From Cladopsammia gracilis (lineage: Eukaryota; Cnidaria; Anthozoa; Scleractinia; Dendrophylliidae): a stretch of 64,000 nucleotides of DNA. The DNA is taken from NCBI GenBank assembly GCA_022457155.1, contig JAJGOT010000220.1, positions 856,001 to 920,000 of the forward strand. Reading direction: 5' to 3'. The notes under the pieces were generated by a model. That model did not search any database. It was not told the DNA's origin and saw only the letters and a list, made by a program, of their open reading frames with translations. How positions within the stretch are numbered: position 1 is the stretch's first letter; each line of letters opens with the position of its first letter. A program made the position numbers and the translations under genes. Shown one piece after another: positions 58,501 to 64,000 of this stretch.

Positions 58501-61007
58501 CCAGCAGTTGCTGAATCCAGTATATTTAACTTCATGAACTCCAACGGATGATGCTTATTCTATCAACACAAAGCTCTAGTTGCAAAGCTCCTCCCGCCTT
58601 CGCGCCACACAGTGTTTTATAACTTGACTATACATGTATTTGTTTATTAACCGTGGCAATCAGACCGCAGGAAGCATTCAAGTTTTAATTCAAGTAACAT
58701 ATTTTCTGCCTGTTGTTTCAGAAAAAGACAAGTTACATTTCAGTTCCCGCAAGTTTTACGACTTACAATGTAACAAGCAAATCCATTCATCTTGGGCCTG
58801 ACGAGAAAATTACCGCTGTCAGTAGCAATGGCACCATCAACATCACGACCATCAGAAAAGAGCTGTACGCGGGCTCAGACACCGTGCCCTCTGGAGTAGC
58901 GTCAACTGGGGGCATGAATATCATTGGGCTGACAATATTCTCCATCGTGTTGGGCGTTGTACTAGGGAAGCTACGCGAGAAAGGGAGACCACTTGTCTTG
59001 TTCTTTTCCGCTTTAAACGAAGCCATTTTGCGGATTGTTCGTGTTATCATGTGGTGAGTTGAAATTAACGGACTACATTTCGTGGCATTTTCTATTTTCT
59101 CTTCAGGGTTGCTTCAAATTCAGCCGACAGGTCACACAATCATGCATTTTGTTTGAAAGCCAAGTATTCCATCAAGTATGCCATCAAGTATACAGACATT
59201 ACACTCAATAACTCATTTTGACTTGGTTGATTTTCTTACAAATGATTTTTTTCACTTCAAGCATAAAAATTCAATCCACGATGATGAATTTAATCAGTAT
59301 GCATTGCATCCTTTTCTACCTATCTAGGCTTGCTCCTATAGGGGTCTGCAGTTTGGTTTGTGCCCGAGTAGCTAGCATAGATAACGTTCTTGGAGTTCTA
59401 GAGAAACTAGGACTCTACGTTATGACTGTCCTGTGTGGCTTACTTATCCATGCTCTGGTCCTGTTACCACTCGTGTTCTTTATCGTCACCCGGAAGAACC
59501 CTTATGCGTTTATGAAAGGTGTTGTTGACGCAATGATGACAGCTTTTGGTACCGCATCCAGGTTTGTGGCTCAGAAAAAAAGCATTTTTGATGTTTCACT
59601 TTTCAATCCCTGGATTGCCCAAGTATCAAAACTAAGAAAAATATCAAATTATATGTTGTGTTATCTCGAAAAAAGAACAGCAGCAAAGCAAAGTACTACT
59701 GGACAGCTTTCGTTTGAAAGGTGGCACTTAAGAAATCACACTAGGTGACTTAAAGTGCCCATAACGTTTATTTTTTATTTTCTCATCTGAATGTAAACAT
59801 CACACAAGGAACCTCTGCGAAACAATTTCGTGCTTTGCACAAAACGCGAATTTTTTATAAACATTTCAAATCTTCAAAATCGTATTTTTGTGGTATACCC
59901 GTCCCGCTGTTAAGAAGGCCAACGGGCTCACATGTTCTTTAATCTACGTCACATTTCCTTTGTTTGAAGTCACGTGTTCCTTAATCACCGAGAGGAGACT
60001 AATGCGAATGGTGGACCAAAAATCGGTTTGGCTATATCAAAGGCGTAGAGTGAGGGTCGGACACCTTATTGAGACTTATATAACGGAGTAACCGGTTAGC
60101 TTTCAGTTGATGTTAGGGGTAGCAGTTTATATAGTTAAATTTAGGACTAAGGAACCCGAGAAGCTAGGTGGTACAGTGGTACGGTAGGCTATATAAGCCT
60201 AAGCCTAGCTGAGGTCACAGGTTCAATCCTCGGTGGGGATTTTAGATTTTCTTTTTTACACTTTAAAATTTATTGAAAATAAAATTCTAAGTGTCGACAT
60301 TACGTTATATAAGTCTCAAAAAGGTGTCCGACCCTCACTCTACGCCTTTGATATAGCCGAACCCGACCAAAATGGCGGCAAATTTCGAAGAATTTAAAAA
60401 ATCATAAAAAATTCACGTTTTGCTGAAATCAAAAATTTTTTTCGCAGACGTCCATAACGTGACGCTTAGATTTAGATAAGAAAATAATAATAAAAAAACG
60501 TTATGGGCATTTTAAGGTAATAAGAAAATCATACAGATAAAGACCAATTGCGCCATTAAGCGGACACCAGCTGCTTGGTTCTTTAAATTTTCTTCCCATA
60601 TTTACTGTAAAACCAACCCGTATTCAACGGACTTGTCTATTAAGCAGACACCAGCGTGGGTCTATATTTAATTACCACCATTTCAGTTCCCAATGTATTT
60701 TTGCGACCCTTTATTTCTTAATTATTTATTTATATCTTTGAAATAAATAAATAAATAAATAAATAAATAAACCAAGATTTTCGCTTCAAAGCATGTTTTT
60801 TTTTATTTACAGTGCAGCCACACTTCCAACAACAATTCGCTGCGTGGAGACGAACAACTACATTGATCCTGTCATCAGTCGTTTCATGTTACCTCTTGGC
60901 GCCACCATAAATATGGATGGTCTAGCTATTGATAACGTGATTATTACCATGTTTATCGCTCAGCTGAACAACATTCATCTCAGCCCTGGCAGTGTTGTTG
61001 TTGTTTG
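55102..61007 (+). CDS. SLC1-family amino acid transporter, copy 2 (five visible exons)
   Basis: Paralogue of the gene at 9177-14291, same strand, about 46 kb downstream. Exons: 55102-55598, 57462-57504, 58722-59053, 59328-59561, 60813-61007, all GT-AG with the same phases as copy 1. An in-frame TAA just upstream of ATG 55102 supports this start. The TM7 motif is GATINMDGLAIDN, so the unusual substitution is shared. The HP2 exon that follows exon 5 in copy 1 after only 240 bases is absent up to 64,000. It may lie beyond the window, as this intron is loaded with repeats, or it may be lost. Exon 1 proteins of the two copies differ at roughly one residue in five, whereas exon 3 is far more alike. 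Intron 4 carries a fold-back MITE with a SINE inside. Confidence 0.88.
57462..57504 (+). CDS. SLC1 copy 2, micro-exon 2 (43 nt)
   Basis: Flanked by ttcttttag and gttagt. It completes Arg and adds SCFPSNLVVAAVSQ. Only three bases differ from the copy 1 micro-exon by my reading. Confidence 0.85.
58190..58330 (+). mobile_element. PLE 3'-end relic in intron 2 of copy 2
   Basis: gacgaaggactatgctcg followed by aaacgtcagc and then ttagtcagctcag matches the order of the tail of the PLE at 2725-2830. The hammerhead core is degraded (TTGACGA, weak stem II). Confidence 0.5.
58722..59053 (+). CDS. SLC1 copy 2, exon 3
   Basis: Same acceptor context and length as copy 1 exon 3; ends VIMW with donor TG|gtgagt. 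It keeps the three N-glycosylation sequons. Confidence 0.92.
59328..59561 (+). CDS. SLC1 copy 2, exon 4
   Basis: Acceptor tatctag, donor TCCAG|gtttgt. It encodes LAPIGVCSLVCARV through TRKNPYAFMKG to TAFGTAS. Confidence 0.92.
59754..60511. mobile_element. Fold-back MITE in intron 4 of copy 2, TTAA ends
   Basis: Begins AGTGCCCATAACGTTTATTT and ends in the complement, flanked by TTAA at 59750-59753 and 60512-60515. The arms pair imperfectly for most of the element, with a clean inner pair at 60022-60085 and 60308-60373 (ctatatcaaaggcgtagagt and complement). Its centre holds a tRNA-like SINE. Confidence 0.8.
60160..60245 (+). mobile_element. tRNA-derived SINE head or tRNA-like relic
   Basis: A box A-like ggtggtacagtggta is followed about 45 bases later by a box B-like ggttcaatcctcgg. 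The acceptor and T stems do not fold well, so it is a RNA polymerase III promoter relic rather than a working tRNA gene. Confidence 0.5.
60740..60772. repeat. (AAAT)n microsatellite
   Basis: About eight aaat units, 40 bases before the acceptor of exon 5 of copy 2. Confidence 0.95.
60813..61007 (+). CDS. SLC1 copy 2, exon 5 (TM7)
   Basis: Acceptor tatttacag, donor TG|gtacgt. It encodes AATLPTTIRCVETNN, then GATINMDGLAIDN and IAQLNNIHLSPG. It has the same 195-nt length as its partner. Confidence 0.92.
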
Positions 61008-63430
61008 GTACGTAAATAGCATGTTGCCGAAACTCGTTTCTCCAAAAAGCTTCAAAGACTGTAGGCTTTTACACAAGTTGCTCGGATATCTCTCAAACGT
61101 TGCCCCAAAAATTTTCAAAAGTTGCCCAAAAGTTGCTCATTTCAGGAAACAGTTGCTCAAAAGTTGCTTTTTATCAACTCAAAAAAATCATTTTCTACTA
61201 AAAAGTTGCTCGAAAGGCCAAAAGTTGCCAAAAAGTTGCCGAGCAACTTGTGTAAAAGCCTGTCAAAGAGGGTCTCAATGGGGTGGTGGGTTTTACGGTT
61301 GGCGGTTACAATTTTGGCTTTTTTACGGCTAACAGTTAACTGAAATCTTAAAAATAAATTAATTTCCATTGTTTTAAAAAGTTAAAAATTAATTTCTACT
61401 GTTTTGAAACGTTTAATATTAATTCATATTGTTGTAAAACACAATTAAGATCTTTAGGACCATTCTGGGATGAAAACAGTCTTAACAAGAGAAGCTGGCA
61501 AATGACAAATGGTGTCTAGAACATTTCAGTTACGGTTAACAATTTTTACGCCTAACGGTTAAAGTTTTTCATTTTTTTTGTTAACCCCATTGAGACCCTC
61601 TTCAAAATTACCCTGCGTGATTGTAAACGGGAGATTATCATGTTACGATTTATTGTTTTTATAAAAAAATCAGTAATTGCGATTTTAAGATGGAAATACC
61701 GCATTATGTAAGCCAGTAGATTATCGAACACGCTTCACATACAGACGGAGTAGTCAAACTAAAAACTAAATGACATCACAACAATGAAGCTTTCGTAATC
61801 TTTGACTTCTTTACCTGACCGGAAACTAAAACATATAAACGGACTTTGAGAAAGTGTCTACGTCTGCCCGCATTTTGAAACGCTTCTTAATAATTGGACT
61901 TATTAGTCGGGCTGCCAAGCCTGCCCGACTTACAAATTCGGTTGTGTTTCTCCGTAAGAAAAGTGTGTTTCAAGTGGTTTGTAGCCTGCGGCTAAGTGTT
62001 AGTGACGTCATATCAGTTGACATAGCAACTTCAAGCTCATAGATGAATTGGATTAGTTTAGAGATATTTGAATAACAAGGAGAAGAGGAGTTGGTGGTAT
62101 TGTAAATATGTAACTTGCTTGCTTATGAAATGCGCATTTACATTTACATTTGGTATGAGAGGCAACCCTGCGTGCATGTCTTTCCTTTGTAATTTAACCT
62201 GATACATGTCTGCTCAACGAAAAAAGAACCACGCAGTGGAATCATTTTGTATAATATTTTATTGTTGTACGTGATTCAATAGGTGAAAACTATTACACAA
62301 AATAAAAAACTTGGTTCAATGAGGTAAAAAATATGCTTATGAACATGAGAAAAATACAATAATGAGAATGAACCCATCGAAAACTTACATCTTGTGTGTG
62401 ACTCCGAGGATAAAGCGAACAGAAAGGTAAAATTGACAACGACTTTCGTATCTGATGTGGTGAGATAATTGAGACTATAAAAAAGAAGGATTTTGAAGTG
62501 TTCTTAAAGAGAAACTTGCATTCCGCACATAGAGGAAATGCCGATTATACAAAAGTAACACAAGGATAAAAAATATCGTTAGCGTGACAAAGTCACAGAT
62601 GATACAGAATTCATTCCCTGTTGCTTGTTCTTCTGATCGGAGAGAGTTTTGAAAAGACAAATGGTCAATTCGTTCAAATAATAATGAACCACAGTCGATG
62701 TTTGTCAATATCGCTTTATCAATTTGATATCGATATTTGTCACTATCGCTTTAACAATTCAATGTCCATTTTTTGTAGCTAGTGTTGTTTGGCTTGTTAT
62801 CTTTCCATTGAATGAAAACCCGTCTTCAGGCGGCGATAGATCTTCTCACTGAATGAGTATTATGTTTACATTCTCATAGCATGACTTAGTGTAGTGCAAT
62901 GTTGAAGACGTGACCAGATCGGTTTAAATTCACAGTATTGAAACTGAATTGGTTTTGAGTGACGCTAAAGCCCGACTTAAATACTCGCAGAGTTCTTGTT
63001 TGCTACTCCATTCACTAACAGCGTATTATGGCGACCCCTTTCACAACTAAAGCTGTACGCTTTGTTGTACTGCGAGCATTATTAAAAGGTACCTTCTGGG
63101 GCTGAAACCCTCCCGTATAGCCCACTAGGGGGAGTACTCCCACGGGTAACACTTCCATGAACTAGATGGAGCTAAGGGGATTCCAGTCTTGAAAAAAACA
63201 AAAGGCTCCTATGAACCAACTCGGGATTACGAAACGCTGTAAATTAAAGATTCTTTACCAAACAAATTCATAGCGGGAGGAAGTTTTGACATAAAGCTTA
63301 TAATTATGTTATTTATGCAAATATATAACACACAAAAAATATATGTACAGGTCTTTCCCCTCCATCAAAGGCCGGTTTATTTGACTCCTCGCAGTTTTGT
63401 ATAGAATCTCTACACATTATGTCATCCACT
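61008..63430. other. Intronic or downstream DNA, no exon found
   Basis: Expected HP2 exon not seen. 61060-61260 carries many caaaagttgctc-type short repeats. 61260-61620 is bracketed by related ctcaatggggt and accccattgagac motifs, suggesting a small inverted element. The rest is featureless. Confidence 0.4.
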
Positions 63431-64000
63431 GATCACTCTTATTACAAACAACGCATATCCTGTCACGCTATGAAATGTTTTATTTTTAATCCTTACAAAT
63501 TTAATAAAAGAAAAATAAGCGTCATGCGAGAGCACCCTTAAAATCCTGGGGTTGACGTTTGCAACACTCGGTCTAAGCTTTTTGTTTGTTCACAGAGCAG
63601 TCAAAGAATTGGCATTGCATCATCCATTATTCTCTTATTTCAAACAATGCTTACACTCTTATTTCAAGCAACGCGTATGTTGTAACGCTATGTCATTTTT
63701 TTTTTTTTAGTCATCTAACAAAATGGGTTTATTCTGAACCTTCACAAACGTAGGCTGAGAAAAATAAACATCATGTAAGAGCGGCCTAAACACCTGGGGT
63801 AACGTTTGCAAAACTCGGTCTAGGCTTTTTGTTGTTTCACAGAGCAGTCAAAGAATTGATGAGTAAACAAATTTAAAAAGTTGCATCACCCAGTTCTCTC
63901 ATTTCAAAGAATGCGTATTTGTGTTACGCTAAGACATGTTATTTAACTCGAAACAAAATTTGGTTTATGTGAACTTTTACACATGACAGCGAAACTTCAC
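63430..64000. repeat. Tandem repeat, about 230-bp unit, runs off the end
   Basis: The markers acgctatg..atgt.., aaactcggtctagg.tttttg and cacagagcagtcaaagaatt recur at about 230-bp spacing (63465, 63687, 63925 for the first marker). Confidence 0.75.

Noticed and set aside
60160..60245. Functional tRNA gene
   Set aside because: Boxes A and B are present but the acceptor and T stems do not pair; it sits in a MITE and reads as a SINE head.

Overview
This is a stretch of animal nuclear genome. It is AT-rich, has spliced genes with GT-AG introns, and is packed with degraded mobile elements. The mix of elements (Penelope-like elements with GIY-YIG endonucleases and hammerhead-like ribozymes, Harbinger and Tc1-type remnants, many fold-back MITEs) together with the form of the transporter genes suggests an anthozoan cnidarian, most likely a stony coral. 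That assignment is my inference; nothing in the window proves the species.

The only convincing host genes are two same-strand paralogues of the SLC1 (glutamate/neutral amino acid transporter) family. Copy 1 has six exons between 9,177 and 14,291. Copy 2 has five visible exons between 55,102 and 61,007. Exon boundaries and phases match one for one, including a 43-base micro-exon that is easy to miss. Shared intronic repeats show that introns were duplicated with the exons. Neither copy shows the last coding exon (TM8): copy 1 seems cut off by repeats after 14,291, and copy 2 may run off the window end. Both have an unusual TM7 motif, NMDGLAIDN, in place of the NMDGTALYEA type.

Layout. 1-9 kb: a long hairpin, a KIAA1958/Crypton-like fragment, a 5'-truncated Penelope-like element (PLE), a second PLE fragment, a 1.2-kb TIR element, a TTAA-flanked MITE and a tandem array split by a MITE. 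9-14.3 kb: transporter copy 1. 14.3-24.2 kb: a Harbinger transposase fragment and nested fold-back elements. 24.4-32.7 kb: a region bounded by 0.66-kb inverted repeats that holds a Gag-like ORF and a minus-strand PLE interrupted by a LINE with a 7-bp target duplication. 33-35 kb: a well-formed type I hammerhead ribozyme candidate and the second copy of the 1.2-kb element. 36-39.4 kb: two broken element-associated genes, one C2H2/acidic and one GDDTDLLVLL/CXC. 39-48 kb: dispersed repeats and low-complexity DNA with only doubtful coding. 48.3-49.2 kb: a complete TA-flanked Tc1/mariner-type element holding remnants of two convergent ORFs. 50.5-51.4 kb: a LINE 3' end. 55-61 kb: transporter copy 2, with a SINE inside a fold-back MITE in its fourth intron. 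61-64 kb: non-coding DNA and a tandem repeat that continues past the end.

The two transporters would act at a membrane. Almost everything else is mobile-element debris. The points most worth follow-up are the hammerhead ribozymes, the altered transporter motif, uneven divergence between the two transporter copies, and the two-ORF Tc1-type element.
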